From: Rhabdaerophilum calidifontis
GTDB taxonomy: Bacteria > Pseudomonadota > Alphaproteobacteria > Rhizobiales > Beijerinckiaceae
Reading direction: 5' to 3'
Assembly: GCF_008641065.1 (NCBI RefSeq)
Contig: NZ_VTRS01000006.1
Location: 124,001-188,000 of the forward strand
Length of the DNA: 64,000 bases
Position 1 is the first letter of the stretch. Each line of letters starts with the position of its first letter. Below, piece by piece: positions 1-9,838 of the stretch. The position numbers were made by a program, and so were the translations under genes. Below the pieces are notes generated by a model. That model had not been told where the DNA came from. It saw only the letters and a list, made by a program, of their open reading frames with translations, and searched no databases.

Positions 1-2
1 CG

Positions 3-152
3 CGTCGCTGGCCCTGGTTCGGCCTGCTGCCGGAGACCCAGCCGGCTGCCGGGCCGATCGATTGGAAGGGGCTCACGCTGCGGCTCCTCGTGCTGCTGCT
101 GGCGGTGATCGTCACGGCATTGCTGCTGCGCGTTCTCGTCGTGCAACCCTGA
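3..152 (+). CDS. C-terminal end of a membrane protein (partial)
   Basis: The reading frame is open from the window edge to a TGA at 150-152 and covers the last 49 residues of a protein that begins outside the window. The visible part is a short polar stretch with several Trp and Pro, then a hydrophobic segment of about 20 residues rich in Leu, Val and Ala, then a few residues before the stop. That is the pattern of a single C-terminal membrane helix. Codon third positions are almost all G or C, as in the neighbouring genes, which supports real coding. The family cannot be identified from this fragment. It converges on the radical SAM gene, with only two bases between the stop codons. Confidence 0.6.
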   Translation, partial: RRWPWFGLLPETQPAAGPIDWKGLTLRLLVLLLAVIVTALLLRVLVVQP

Positions 153-154
153 GA

Positions 155-1330
155 TCAGAACAGCGACATCTGTTCCCCGGTGATCCCCGGGCGGCGGAAC
201 AGGTCGGTCCGCAGTCGCCCCGCCGCGCGGCGTCCCAGACCCAGCCGGGTGCAGGCGAGCCGGAACCGCTTGGCGATCATCTCGGCGAAATAGCCGCTGC
301 CCCGCTGCCGTTCGCCGAAATTGGCCACGTAATCCCGCCCCCCGCGCGTCGATTGCACGAGCGACATCACATGGCGCAGCTTGCCGGGATAATGCGTGAG
401 CAGCCATTCGCGGAACAATTCGCGCAATTCGTGCGGCAGGCGCAGCAGCACGTAGCCGGCATCGCCCGCGCCGGCCTCCCGCGCCGCCTCGAGCAGGGAT
501 TCGATTTCGTGATCATTGATCGCGGGGATGATCGGCGCCATCAGCACCGAGACCGGGATTCCCGCCGCCGCGAGTGCGCGCACCGCCTCGAGCCGTCGCC
601 GCGGTGTCGGCGCGCGCGGCTCCATCCGCCGCGCCAGCGTGCCGTCGAGGGTCGTGATCGACACCGCGACGCGCGCGAGCCCCTGCGCTGCCATCGGCGT
701 CAGGATGTCGATATCGCGCGTGATGAGCGCCGATTTGGTGACGATCGTCACTGGATGCCCGGCGCGCGCCAGCACCTCCAGCACCTGCCGGGTGATGCGG
801 TGCTGGCGCTCGATCGGCTGGTAGGGATCGGTATTGGCGCCGAGCGCGATCTCGCGCGGCGCATATTTCGGGTCCGCGAGTTCGCGCGCGAGCAATTCGG
901 CCGCGTTCGGCTTGGCAAAGAGCCGCGATTCGAAATCGAGCCCCGGCGAGAGCCCGAGATAGGCATGGCTCGGCCGGGCATAGCAATAGCTGCATCCGTG
1001 CTCGCAGCCGCGATAGGGGTTGATCGACCGGTCGAATGGAATGTCCGGCGATTGGTTGCGGGTGATGATCGTCATTGCCCGTTCGAGCGTCGTTTCGGTG
1101 CGGAAGGGCGGCAATTCGTCCGGCTCGTCCCACCCGTCGTCGAAACGCTCCCGCGCCAGCGGCTCGAAGCGGCCGGAGGCATTGGTCAGCGCGCCCCGGC
1201 CGCCGCGATTGGCGGCCGCGAGGGGCGTGACCAGCCGCGCCTGACGGGCGAGGTCCTGGTGCGAGAGGTTCTGGCGCGAGAGATCCGGGCCGGCGAGATC
1301 CTGGTTGCGGGCATGCGGGCCGAGAGACAT
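155..1330 (-). CDS. PA0069-family radical SAM protein
   Basis: A 391-residue radical SAM enzyme related to the spore-photoproduct-lyase-like PA0069/Rv2578c group. The 4Fe-4S/SAM motif is GCEHGCSYCY, with Cys109, Cys113 and Cys116, followed by the conserved stretch around ANTDPYQPIE. The substrate of the family is not established. The start at 1330 is chosen because it has a GGAGAAC ribosome site; a longer open frame exists but runs through the promoter. Residues about 9-33 form five pentapeptide-like units with D or N then L at positions 3-4. A direct-repeat LexA box lies 21 bases upstream of the start, so SOS induction and a DNA-damage role are likely. The divergent neighbour is a glycosyltransferase-like gene. 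Confidence 0.88.
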   Translation of the reverse strand: MSLGPHARNQDLAGPDLSRQNLSHQDLARQARLVTPLAAANRGGRGALTNASGRFEPLARERFDDGWDEPDELPPFRTETTLERAMTIITRNQSPDIPFDRSINPYRGCEHGCSYCYARPSHAYLGLSPGLDFESRLFAKPNAAELLARELADPKYAPREIALGANTDPYQPIERQHRITRQVLEVLARAGHPVTIVTKSALITRDIDILTPMAAQGLARVAVSITTLDGTLARRMEPRAPTPRRRLEAVRALAAAGIPVSVLMAPIIPAINDHEIESLLEAAREAGAGDAGYVLLRLPHELRELFREWLLTHYPGKLRHVMSLVQSTRGGRDYVANFGERQRGSGYFAEMIAKRFRLACTRLGLGRRAAGRLRTDLFRRPGITGEQMSLF

Positions 1331-1350
1331 GTAATGTTCTCCATATATCA

Positions 1351-1365
1351 GAACATAAAAAGAAC
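1351..1365 (-). promoter_or_regulatory. LexA (SOS) box, direct-repeat type
   Basis: GAAC, seven A/T-rich bases, then GAAC reads as GTTC-N7-GTTC on the minus strand. This is the established LexA recognition form in Alphaproteobacteria such as Rhizobium, Rhodobacter and Caulobacter. It sits just upstream of the ribosome site of the radical SAM gene, where bound repressor would block transcription. A further ATGTTCT half-site, inverted, lies at 1334-1340, so three half-sites occur in 34 bases. Confidence 0.75.
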
Positions 1366-1457
1366 ATATCATGATCGAGAGGTCAAGCGCGACGGGTTGC
1401 ATTTTTGTATGCTGCGGCGCAGCATAAAGATCGATCACGCGCGATTGCTGGAGGCCC

Positions 1458-1994
1458 ATGCTCACCGTCATCATCGATGCCAGGCCCGATCCCGCCGCGC
1501 TCGCCGCCACGATCGCGCCTTTGGTGCGTGGCGTGGTCGAGGGCATCGTCGGCGGCGCCGTGCTGGTGGCGCCGGCGGCGGACCGGGCTGTCGAGGAGAT
1601 CGCCGACGCCGCCGGCTGCCGGGTGCTGGTCGCGTCGCGCTGGCCGGAAGGGTTCGCGCGCGCGGTGGCCGGCGCTGGCGGTTCGGGTTTCCTGCTCGTC
1701 GATACGGGCCTGCTGATCGGCCCGGAATTCTGGCCGATCCTCGCCGATCGCCTGCCGCTGCTCCAGGACCGCCCGGCCGTAACGCGGCCGGCCGCGCGGC
1801 CGGGTTTCGCCGGAATGGCGGCGCGGGCCGCGGCGATCCTGCGCGAGACCGGCGGCCGCGCCGGCCGCGACCGTGCGCTGCTGCTGCCGCCCCGCCGCGC
1901 CCGCGAGATCGCGGCGGCGAAGGCGGACCCGTTCGCGCATCCGTTCGGGCGCGATCTCGTGCGGCTCGACCCCGAGGTCCGCCGCCTGCCCTGA
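1458..1994 (+). CDS. Small glycosyltransferase-family-2-like protein
   Basis: A 178-residue protein beginning with a beta strand typical of GT-A folds (MLTVIIDARPDPAAL) and containing LLVDTGLLIGPEFWPIL, which resembles the region after the sugar-nucleotide site in family 2 glycosyltransferases. It is much shorter than active GT2 enzymes (usually 230 residues or more), and no clear DxD metal motif is visible. It may be a degenerate or regulatory member. The start has a good GGAGG site four bases upstream. It diverges from the LexA-controlled radical SAM gene across about 127 bases. The family assignment rests on overall pattern and is tentative; coding itself is well supported by codon use. 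Confidence 0.55.
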   Translation: MLTVIIDARPDPAALAATIAPLVRGVVEGIVGGAVLVAPAADRAVEEIADAAGCRVLVASRWPEGFARAVAGAGGSGFLLVDTGLLIGPEFWPILADRLPLLQDRPAVTRPAARPGFAGMAARAAAILRETGGRAGRDRALLLPPRRAREIAAAKADPFAHPFGRDLVRLDPEVRRLP

Positions 1995-2000
1995 CGCGCC

Positions 2001-2294
2001 TCAGCGTGGCAGGGAAGCGAAGAAGGCGGCGATCTCGCGCATTTCCGCGTCGGTCATCTGGCGGCTCATGACCCGCATCTCGCGATGCGCGCGCCGGCCG
2101 GCGCGAAAATCGTGCATCTGCTTGAGGAGATACTCGAAATTCTGCCCGGCGAGATGCGGAACATCCTTGTCCTTGGCGATTCCCTCCTCGCCATGGCAGG
2201 CCATGCATTCGCGGATATGGTCGCGCGGCTGCGCGCCTTGCGCATGGGCGGCGGCGGAGACAAGCAGCGCCAGCAGCGGTGCGGCGCGGATCAT
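2001..2294 (-). CDS. Small class I c-type cytochrome
   Basis: A 97-residue exported cytochrome c. An N-terminal signal peptide ends near AAAHA-Q, followed by the heme-binding motif CMACH (Cys30, Cys33, His34). Met residues in the C-terminal half (around MRVMSRQM) offer the distal axial ligand. The mature size of about 78 residues matches single-heme periplasmic electron carriers. It lies 13 bases downstream of the YpfJ-type metallopeptidase gene on the same strand, so the two are probably co-transcribed. Its redox partner is not indicated by the neighbours. Confidence 0.85.
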   Translation of the reverse strand: MIRAAPLLALLVSAAAHAQGAQPRDHIRECMACHGEEGIAKDKDVPHLAGQNFEYLLKQMHDFRAGRRAHREMRVMSRQMTDAEMREIAAFFASLPR

Positions 2295-2307
2295 GGTCGC
2301 CTCCGCC

Positions 2308-3201
2308 TCACAGCGCCCGGCTGTTGAACGTGTCGCAGGCCTGGATCGAGCCGGTCCGCAGCCCCTGCGTCAGCCAGCGCGCGCGCTGTTCGGAGGTTCC
2401 GTGGGTGAAGCTGTCGGGCACGACATAGCCCTGCGCCTGCTTCTGGAGCTTGTCGTCGCCGATCGCCGCCGCCGCGGTCAGCGCCTCCTCGATATCGCCC
2501 TGTTCGAGGATGCGCCAGCGCTGCTGCGCGTGATGGGCCCAGACCCCGGCGAGGCAATCCGCCATCAGTTCCACGCGCACCGAGAGCGCATTGGCCTCCC
2601 GCCGGGAGAGGCGCTGCTGCATCGCCTGCACCTTGGGCAGGATGCCGAGCACGTTCTCGACATGGTGGCCGACCTCGTGGGCGATCACGTAGGCATAGGC
2701 GAAATCGCCGCCCGCGCGCATCTTGGTGCGCATTTCCTCGAAGAAGCTCATGTCGAGATAGACCCGCTCGTCGAGCGGACAATAGAACGGCCCCATCGCC
2801 GATTGCGCGCCGCCGCATTGGGAGCGCGTCGCGCCGCGGAACAGCACCAGCCGCGGGTTGCGGTATTGCACCCGGCGCTGTTCGGGCAGGATGCGTTCCC
2901 ACACATCCTCGTTGGTCTTGAGCACGCGCGCGACGAACTGCCGCAGCTGCTCCTCCTGGGGCGAGGAGGCGCGCGGCGGCGCGCTCTGGCTCACCACCTG
3001 CCCGCCGCGGCCCTGGATCATCTCCGCCCCGCCGATCAGGATCGCCGGGTTGATGCCGAGCGCCCAGCCGACCAGGGTCAGGACCGCGATCGTCCCGATC
3101 CCCAGACCGCCGCGACCGCCGGGGAAGCCGCCGCCGAACCCGCCGCCCTGGCCGCGGCGATCCTCGACATTCGATGATTCCTCGATGTCATCGAGCCGCA
3201 T
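2308..3201 (-). CDS. ypfJ: YpfJ-family neutral zinc metallopeptidase
   Basis: A 297-residue membrane-anchored protein. A Gly-rich cytoplasmic N-terminus (residues 10-35) precedes one membrane helix at about 36-57 and then the peptidase-like domain. The zinc motif HEVGHH lies at residues 175-180. MRLDDIEESSNVEDRRG at the N-terminus is characteristic of this family. Biochemical function is poorly known; the sequence predicts a zinc-dependent peptidase acting at the outer face of the inner membrane. It is followed closely by a cytochrome c gene and preceded by a uracil-DNA glycosylase gene, all on the minus strand. Confidence 0.9.
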   Translation of the reverse strand: MRLDDIEESSNVEDRRGQGGGFGGGFPGGRGGLGIGTIAVLTLVGWALGINPAILIGGAEMIQGRGGQVVSQSAPPRASSPQEEQLRQFVARVLKTNEDVWERILPEQRRVQYRNPRLVLFRGATRSQCGGAQSAMGPFYCPLDERVYLDMSFFEEMRTKMRAGGDFAYAYVIAHEVGHHVENVLGILPKVQAMQQRLSRREANALSVRVELMADCLAGVWAHHAQQRWRILEQGDIEEALTAAAAIGDDKLQKQAQGYVVPDSFTHGTSEQRARWLTQGLRTGSIQACDTFNSRAL

Positions 3202-3283
3202 GGCTGGTCTCCTGCCCGGGGCGCCTTCGCCCGCCCGGCATCAATATCGCGAGGCCGGGGCCGGGATCAATGCGCAGCGCGCC

Positions 3284-4090
3284 TCATCGCGGATCGAGCC
3301 GCGCCTTCAGCGCCCGCATGTCGCGCCAGGCCAGGGCCTTCTGCGCCGGCTGGCGGAGGAGATAGGCCGGATGCAGCGTCGCCAGTGCCGGGATCTTCCG
3401 GCCCTCGATCTCGCAATCGAACCAGCGTCCGCGCAGCCGCAGGATGCCATCCTTCTGGCCGAGCAGGTTCTGGCTTGCCGGCGCCCCCATCGTCACCAGC
3501 AGTTCGGGCGCCGCGAGCGCGATCTGCCGGCGGATGAAGGGCAGGCAGATCGCGATCTCCTGCGGGGTGGGGGTGCGGTTGCCCGGCGGCCGCCAGGGCA
3601 CGACATTGGCGATGTAGACGCCGCTGCGGTCGAGGCCGATCGCCGCCAGCATGCGGTCGAGCAGCCGCCCGGCGCGGCCGACGAAGGGCCGGCCGGTCTC
3701 GTCCTCCTCGCGGCCCGGCGCCTCGCCGATGATCATCACCCGGCCGGCCGGGTTGCCGTCCGCGAAGACGAGGCGGGAGGCCGTGGCCTTGAGCGCGCAG
3801 CCCTCGAAGGCGGCGAGCAGGGTTTCGAGCGTGGCGAGATCCGGCGCCGAGGCCGCAAGACGCCGTGCCTCGCCCGCCGCGTCGTCCGGCGGCGGGGGGG
3901 TGGCGGGTCTCGGTGCGGCGGCTTTCGGCGCGGCGGCGCGGTCTTGCGCATCGGCACGCGGCGCGGCCGCCTGCTCCGGCAGGAGGGAGGGCTCCGGCGC
4001 GAAGCGGTTCACAGCCGTGTCGCCGATGGCGAGATCAATCCCCGCCGCGGCGTAGAATTCGAGGATCTGCAGGGGCGAAGCGCCGTCCAT
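3284..4090 (-). CDS. Family-4-like uracil-DNA glycosylase
   Basis: A 268-residue glycosylase that would remove uracil from DNA in base excision repair. The domain starts near residue 95. Motif 1 is [15 protein letters not shown] (from residue 122) and motif 2 is HPAYLLR (His240). The first 90 residues are a low-complexity Ala/Pro-rich extension seen in alphaproteobacterial members. Family 4 enzymes normally bind a 4Fe-4S cluster through four Cys. Here only Cys98, Cys182 and Cys226 are present and the usual CxxC pair at the domain start is reduced to one Cys, so the cluster is probably absent. It diverges from the ETF-QO gene. Confidence 0.88.
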   Translation of the reverse strand: MDGASPLQILEFYAAAGIDLAIGDTAVNRFAPEPSLLPEQAAAPRADAQDRAAAPKAAAPRPATPPPPDDAAGEARRLAASAPDLATLETLLAAFEGCALKATASRLVFADGNPAGRVMIIGEAPGREEDETGRPFVGRAGRLLDRMLAAIGLDRSGVYIANVVPWRPPGNRTPTPQEIAICLPFIRRQIALAAPELLVTMGAPASQNLLGQKDGILRLRGRWFDCEIEGRKIPALATLHPAYLLRQPAQKALAWRDMRALKARLDPR

Positions 4091-4237
4091 GGCTTCCGGT
4101 TCGCTCGCTCGGGTTCGTTCCGCTGAAGCGCCCGCGCCCGCCCGAAGCGGCTGCCGGCTTTCGCCCGTCGGTTGCGGGGGTGATGCTTTCCATTTCTAGC
4201 CGTCTGCCCTATCCAGAACAAGCCGGGCTTGCAGAAG

Positions 4238-4254
4238 GTTTACATATAAACTAT
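4238..4254. promoter_or_regulatory. Candidate operator upstream of ETF-QO
   Basis: GTTTACATATAAACTAT is an AT-rich near-palindrome (core GTTTAYATRTAAAC, 4238-4251) lying 32 bases before the ETF-QO start. The exact reverse complement of all 17 bases occurs at 20244-20260, upstream of the acyl-CoA dehydrogenase operon. An identical 17-base match in DNA this GC-rich, in front of two functionally linked genes, points to a shared transcription factor, probably one that senses fatty-acid or acyl-CoA status. The regulator is not identified in this window. Confidence 0.7.
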
Positions 4255-4285
4255 TATCCGTCCGGCCCGGTGGGGAGGAAAGCGG

Positions 4286-5962
<1,677 letters not shown>

Positions 5963-5984
5963 CGGGGTTCGGGCCGCCGCGGCT

Positions 5985-6407
5985 TCAGCGCAAGGCGGCG
6001 AGCGCAAAGGTGCGGATATTCTCCTTGTCGGTCACGCCGCCGGAACGCGCGACCTCCTTGCCGTCGCGGAACACCAGGATGATCGACTGGGTGCCGATAT
6101 TATGCGCCTTCTTGAAGTCCGTCTCCTTGTCGAAATCGACGACGAAGGCCCGGAATTGCTGGAAATCCGGCGTGCCGGACAATTCACCGAGCACGGTTTC
6201 CTGCTTCTTGCAGACCGGGCACCAATCGGCATGGACATGCACGAGAACCGGTTTCGGTTCCTTCAGCGCCGCCTCGAACGCCGCCTTGCTGTAGGGTTCG
6301 AAGCCTGCGGCGAGCGCGAGCGCCGGGGCGGCCGCGGCGAGGGCGAGAAGGGTGGCGCCGCCGAGCACGGCGCGGCGCGACGGATTCGGGGCGGGAAGGG
6401 TGGTCAT
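5985..6407 (-). CDS. Exported thioredoxin-like protein
   Basis: A 140-residue thioredoxin-fold protein with active site WCPVC (Cys63, Cys66). The N-terminus carries SRRAVLGGATLLALAAAAPAL, a signal peptide with a twin-arginine motif that suggests Tat export, although Sec cannot be excluded. The domain contains the typical VVDFDKETDFKKAHNIGTQS region, so it probably acts as a periplasmic thiol reductase or oxidase. The start at 6407 is chosen because it sits directly at the signal peptide; the frame stays open for another 970 bases upstream but only as a shadow of the TPR gene. It diverges from the TPR lipoprotein gene. Confidence 0.85.
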   Translation of the reverse strand: MTTLPAPNPSRRAVLGGATLLALAAAAPALALAAGFEPYSKAAFEAALKEPKPVLVHVHADWCPVCKKQETVLGELSGTPDFQQFRAFVVDFDKETDFKKAHNIGTQSIILVFRDGKEVARSGGVTDKENIRTFALAALR

Positions 6408-6612
6408 GGTTTTGTCTCCGCAGGTTCGTCCGGGTTTCGGGTTCCCGACCGGCCGCACCCTGCGCGCGCGGCGTGGGACTGTCATTTCACGAGCCTGGGC
6501 GTAAAGATCACTTTCCCGTGGGACGGGGCGTCGGGGGCTTCTCGGGAACCTCTGCTTGCAAGGGTCTTTCTGCGGCCTTGTTTCGGTGATAACCGGATTC
6601 ACGGGGTTTCCC

Positions 6613-6629
6613 GGCCGGCCCTGCCGGCC
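6613..6629 (+). other. Leader hairpin upstream of the TPR gene
   Basis: GGCCGGC-CCT-GCCGGCC forms a perfect 7-bp stem in the 5' region of the TPR lipoprotein gene, 21 bases before its start. There is no T-run, so termination is unlikely. It could influence translation initiation or mRNA stability, or be chance in DNA this GC-rich. Confidence 0.3.
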
Positions 6630-6650
6630 TTCAGAGGATTGGTCATCAGA

Positions 6651-8435
6651 ATGGATCGCTTCTCCCATGCGACCGTGTCCGCCAGCCGGGTGGCATTTTC
6701 CCGGCTCCGGCGGGGCGCGGCTTTCGCCGCGGCGTTTCTCCTGCTGGCGGCAGGCTGCGCGGCCGCGCGCGAGCGTCCGTCGGGCCTCGGGGCCTCGGGC
6801 ACCTTCCTGGCCGGAGTGGTCGCCAATGCCGGCCGCGACACCAGCGCGGCGGCGGAATATTTCCGCGAGGCGCTGAAGGCCGATCCCGGCAATGCGGGCC
6901 TGCTCGACCAGGCCTTCCTCTCGGAACTGGTGGACGGCAACCTTCCGGAGGCGTTCAGGCTCGCGGAACGGGCGATCCAGCGCGACAAATCCAACGCGCT
7001 CGCCCATGTCGCACTCGGCGTCCGCGCCCTCAAGGCGCGGGATTACGTCCGCGCCCGCCGCGCCTTCCAGCGCGCCGGCGGCGATGTCCGCGAGGCGGAT
7101 CTGACGATCGCGCTGCTCAAGGCCTGGGCGGTCGTCGGCACCGGCGACCTGCCCGCCGCGCTCCAGATGGTGGATCGCTTCCAGGACAACGAATTGCGCG
7201 GTTACCGCGATTTCTTCGGCGGTCTCATGGCCGAGATCGGCCGGCGGCCGGGCGAGGCCGAGAAGCGGCTCGCCGGCGCCTTCAAGACCGAGAGCGGCAT
7301 CATGCGCGTCACCGAGGCCTATGCCCGGAACCTCTCGCGCCGCAACAAGATCCCGGAAGCGCGCGAAACTCTCCGGCAATGGCGGGAGCGCAATCCCGGC
7401 CAGCCCTTCCTCGGGCGGGAACTGGCGCTACTGGAAAAGGGCGAGCCGCTGCCGCCGCTGGTGGCGGATGTCGCGCAGGGCGCGGCGGAGGTCTTCTACG
7501 GGCTTGGCGCCGTCGGCTCCGCCTCGCGCGATCCGATGACCGCGCTGATCTACATGCAGCTCGCGCATTACCTCTCGCCGGAGGACGAGGTCATCACGAT
7601 GACCCTCGCCGAGTTCTTTGAGCAATTGCGCCGCAACGAGCGCGCGGCCGCGCTCTACGAGCGCATTCCCGCCACCTCGCCGCTTGCGAATCGCGCCGTG
7701 ATCGGCCGCGCGACCGCGCTCGAGCGGCTGGAGCGGACCGACGAGGCCATCGGCATCCTTCGGCGTCTGGTCGCCGCGCATCCCGAGGATGCCGAGGCGA
7801 TCGACACGCTGGGCTCGATCCTGCGCATCAAGAAGCGCTGGCCCGAATCCATCGAGGCCTATGATGCCGGGCTCAAGGCCATCCGCCATTACGAATACAA
7901 GCACTGGACGCTCTTCTTCGGCCGCGCCATCGGCTACGAGCGCACCAAGCAATGGGCGAAGGCGGAGCCCGATTTCCTCGCGGCGCTCGACCTGCTGCCG
8001 AAGCGGCCGCGCACGGCGCGCGAGCGGGCGGAGCGGGCGCAGGTGCTGAACTATCTCGGCTATTCCTGGGTCGATCAGCACATGAATATCGAGAAGAGCT
8101 TCGAGATGCTGCGCGAAGCCGTGACCCTGACCCCGACCGACGGCGCGATCGTCGATTCGCTCGGCTGGGCGTTCTACCGGCTCGGCCGCTTCGACGAGGC
8201 GGTGCGAGAGCTGGAGCGCGCGGTGCAGCTCAAGGCCGGCGATCCGACGATCAACGATCATCTCGGCGATGCCTATTGGAAGCTCGGCCGCCAGCGCGAG
8301 GCGCGGTTCAAATGGAGCCAGGCGCTCGGCCTCGATCCGGAGCCCGAGGACCGCGAGAAGATCCAGAAGAAGCTCGAAACCGGCCTCGACGAGGGGCCGG
8401 CGGCCGCGGTCACGCCGAAAGCGAATGGCGGCTGA
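6651..8435 (+). CDS. Tetratricopeptide-repeat lipoprotein
   Basis: A 594-residue protein built mostly of TPR helices from residue 45 to near the end, with typical A/G-Y-F motifs and the sequence NYLGYSWVD in a late repeat. The N-terminus has a hydrophobic stretch ending in LAAGC, a good lipobox, so it is probably anchored in the outer or inner membrane facing the periplasm. Such proteins act as assembly or interaction scaffolds; the partner is unknown. The start at 6651 is placed before the signal sequence; the longer open frame to 5919 overlaps the thioredoxin-like gene on the other strand and is rejected. The last 11 bases overlap ispE, so the two are translationally linked. Confidence 0.88.
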   Translation: MDRFSHATVSASRVAFSRLRRGAAFAAAFLLLAAGCAAARERPSGLGASGTFLAGVVANAGRDTSAAAEYFREALKADPGNAGLLDQAFLSELVDGNLPEAFRLAERAIQRDKSNALAHVALGVRALKARDYVRARRAFQRAGGDVREADLTIALLKAWAVVGTGDLPAALQMVDRFQDNELRGYRDFFGGLMAEIGRRPGEAEKRLAGAFKTESGIMRVTEAYARNLSRRNKIPEARETLRQWRERNPGQPFLGRELALLEKGEPLPPLVADVAQGAAEVFYGLGAVGSASRDPMTALIYMQLAHYLSPEDEVITMTLAEFFEQLRRNERAAALYERIPATSPLANRAVIGRATALERLERTDEAIGILRRLVAAHPEDAEAIDTLGSILRIKKRWPESIEAYDAGLKAIRHYEYKHWTLFFGRAIGYERTKQWAKAEPDFLAALDLLPKRPRTARERAERAQVLNYLGYSWVDQHMNIEKSFEMLREAVTLTPTDGAIVDSLGWAFYRLGRFDEAVRELERAVQLKAGDPTINDHLGDAYWKLGRQREARFKWSQALGLDPEPEDREKIQKKLETGLDEGPAAAVTPKANGG

Positions 8436-9333
8436 GGCGCGGAACGGCGAGATCGAGGCGCTCGCACCGGCCAAGATCAACCTGTTCCTGCATGTGCTCG
8501 GGCGTCGCAAGGACGGGTATCACGCGCTGGAGAGCCTCGTCAGTTTCGCGGAGATCGGCGACCGGCTGAGCCTCGTGCCGGGCGCGCCGCTCGGGCTCGA
8601 TCTCTGCGGCCCCTTCGCGGCCCCGCTCCGGGGCGAGGCGGACAATCTCGTGCTGCGCGCCGCGCGGGCCTTTGCCGCCCATATATCCGGCGCGCGGCTC
8701 GGGGCCTTCCGGCTGGAGAAGACCCTTCCCGTCGCCTCCGGCATCGGCGGCGGTTCGAGCGATTGCGCCGCCGCCCTGCGCCTGCTGGCCCGCGCGAACG
8801 GGCTCCCTGCGGACGATCCCCGCCTGATGGACGCCGCCCGCGCGCTGGGGGCGGATGTGCCGGTCTGTCTCGATCCGGCCGCGCCACGGCTCATGCGCGG
8901 CATCGGCCACGAACTCGGCCCGGCGCTTGCGGCGGCGCCGGTCCCGGCACTGCTCGTCAATCCCGGCGTGGCGGTGGCGACGCCGGCGGTGTTCGCCGCG
9001 CTCGGACTCGCCTGCGGCGCGCGCTTCGTGCCGGAGGGTGCGGTGCCGGGTCCGGCCGGGGCACTGCTTGCCGGCACCCGCAACGATCTCGAGCCGCCGG
9101 CTTTGCGGCTCGCGCCGGAGATCGGCCTGGCGCTCGCGGCCTTGCGGGCCGCTCCGGGCTGCCGCCTTGCGCGGATGTCCGGATCCGGGGCGACCTGCTT
9201 CGGCCTGTTCGGTAGCGGCGAGGCGACGGCTTCGGCGGCGGCGCGGATCGCGCGCGATCATCCGCGCTGGTGGCTCGCGCCGACTCGGATCATGATCCCG
9301 TCTCCGCAGGGAGGCTTGAATGGTCTCGGTTGA
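8425..9333 (+). CDS. ispE: 4-diphosphocytidyl-2-C-methyl-D-erythritol kinase
   Basis: A 302-residue GHMP kinase that phosphorylates CDP-methylerythritol in the MEP isoprenoid pathway. PAKINL (residues 15-20) is the first family motif. [13 protein letters not shown] (to residue 113) is the ATP-binding loop, and [13 protein letters not shown] is the C-terminal GHMP motif. It follows the TPR gene with an 11-base overlap and overlaps the DinB gene by 14 bases, so the three form one operon. Another MEP gene, dxs, lies at 30.3-32.2 kb, and a polyprenyl synthase using the products lies just downstream on the other strand. Confidence 0.95.
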   Translation: MAAEARNGEIEALAPAKINLFLHVLGRRKDGYHALESLVSFAEIGDRLSLVPGAPLGLDLCGPFAAPLRGEADNLVLRAARAFAAHISGARLGAFRLEKTLPVASGIGGGSSDCAAALRLLARANGLPADDPRLMDAARALGADVPVCLDPAAPRLMRGIGHELGPALAAAPVPALLVNPGVAVATPAVFAALGLACGARFVPEGAVPGPAGALLAGTRNDLEPPALRLAPEIGLALAALRAAPGCRLARMSGSGATCFGLFGSGEATASAAARIARDHPRWWLAPTRIMIPSPQGGLNGLG

Positions 9334-9829
9334 ATTCGTGCGTACCATGGCGCGCTACAACGCATGGCAGAACCGGTCGCTCTACGATGCGGCCGACACG
9401 CTCGACGAGGCCGCCCGCCGGCTCGACCGCGGCGCCTTCTTCCGCTCGATCCACGGCACCTTCAACCATCTCCTGTGGGGCGATGCGATCTGGATGCACC
9501 GCTTTGCCGGCACGCCGAAACCGGCGGGCGGCATCGCGGAATCCGCCGGCCGCATCGGCGATTGGGCGGCGCTCAAGGCCGAACGCGCGGCATTGGACCG
9601 CGCGATCCTCGCCTGGGCCGAGGGGCTCGACGCGGAATGGCTCGCCGGCGACCTGACCTGGTTCTCCGGCGCCGCGGGGCGCACGGTGACGAAGCCATGC
9701 GGCCTGCTGGTCGCGCATTTCTTCAACCACCAGACGCATCATCGCGGCCAGGTCCACGCGATGCTGACCGCCGCCGGCGCGAAACCGGGAGATACGGATC
9801 TCTTCCTGCTCGCGGAGGCGACGGCCTGA
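9320..9829 (+). CDS. DinB-family metal-binding protein
   Basis: A 169-residue four-helix protein of the DinB/YfiT superfamily. The likely metal ligands are the His in HGTFNH (about residues 45-50) and the pair in [13 protein letters not shown] near residues 129-139, which is the usual three-His pattern. Members are thiol-dependent transferases or hydrolases, often of unknown substrate; the name does not imply DNA polymerase IV. The start overlaps the end of ispE by 14 bases. It converges with the polyprenyl diphosphate synthase gene, with nine bases between stops. Confidence 0.88.
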   Translation: MVSVEFVRTMARYNAWQNRSLYDAADTLDEAARRLDRGAFFRSIHGTFNHLLWGDAIWMHRFAGTPKPAGGIAESAGRIGDWAALKAERAALDRAILAWAEGLDAEWLAGDLTWFSGAAGRTVTKPCGLLVAHFFNHQTHHRGQVHAMLTAAGAKPGDTDLFLLAEATA

Positions 9830-9838
9830 GCGGCGCGC

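Noticed and set aside
1331-1546. Longer start of the radical SAM protein at 1546
   Set aside because: The extra 72 codons run through the LexA box and AT-rich promoter and show no conserved sequence, while the ATG at 1330 has a ribosome site.
62-2071. A 669-codon open frame on the plus strand across the radical SAM gene
   Set aside because: Shadow frame: the minus strand encodes a recognisable radical SAM protein and the plus product has no family features.
9320-9829. DinB as DNA polymerase IV
   Set aside because: The protein belongs to the unrelated four-helix DinB/YfiT metal-binding superfamily and is far too short for a polymerase.
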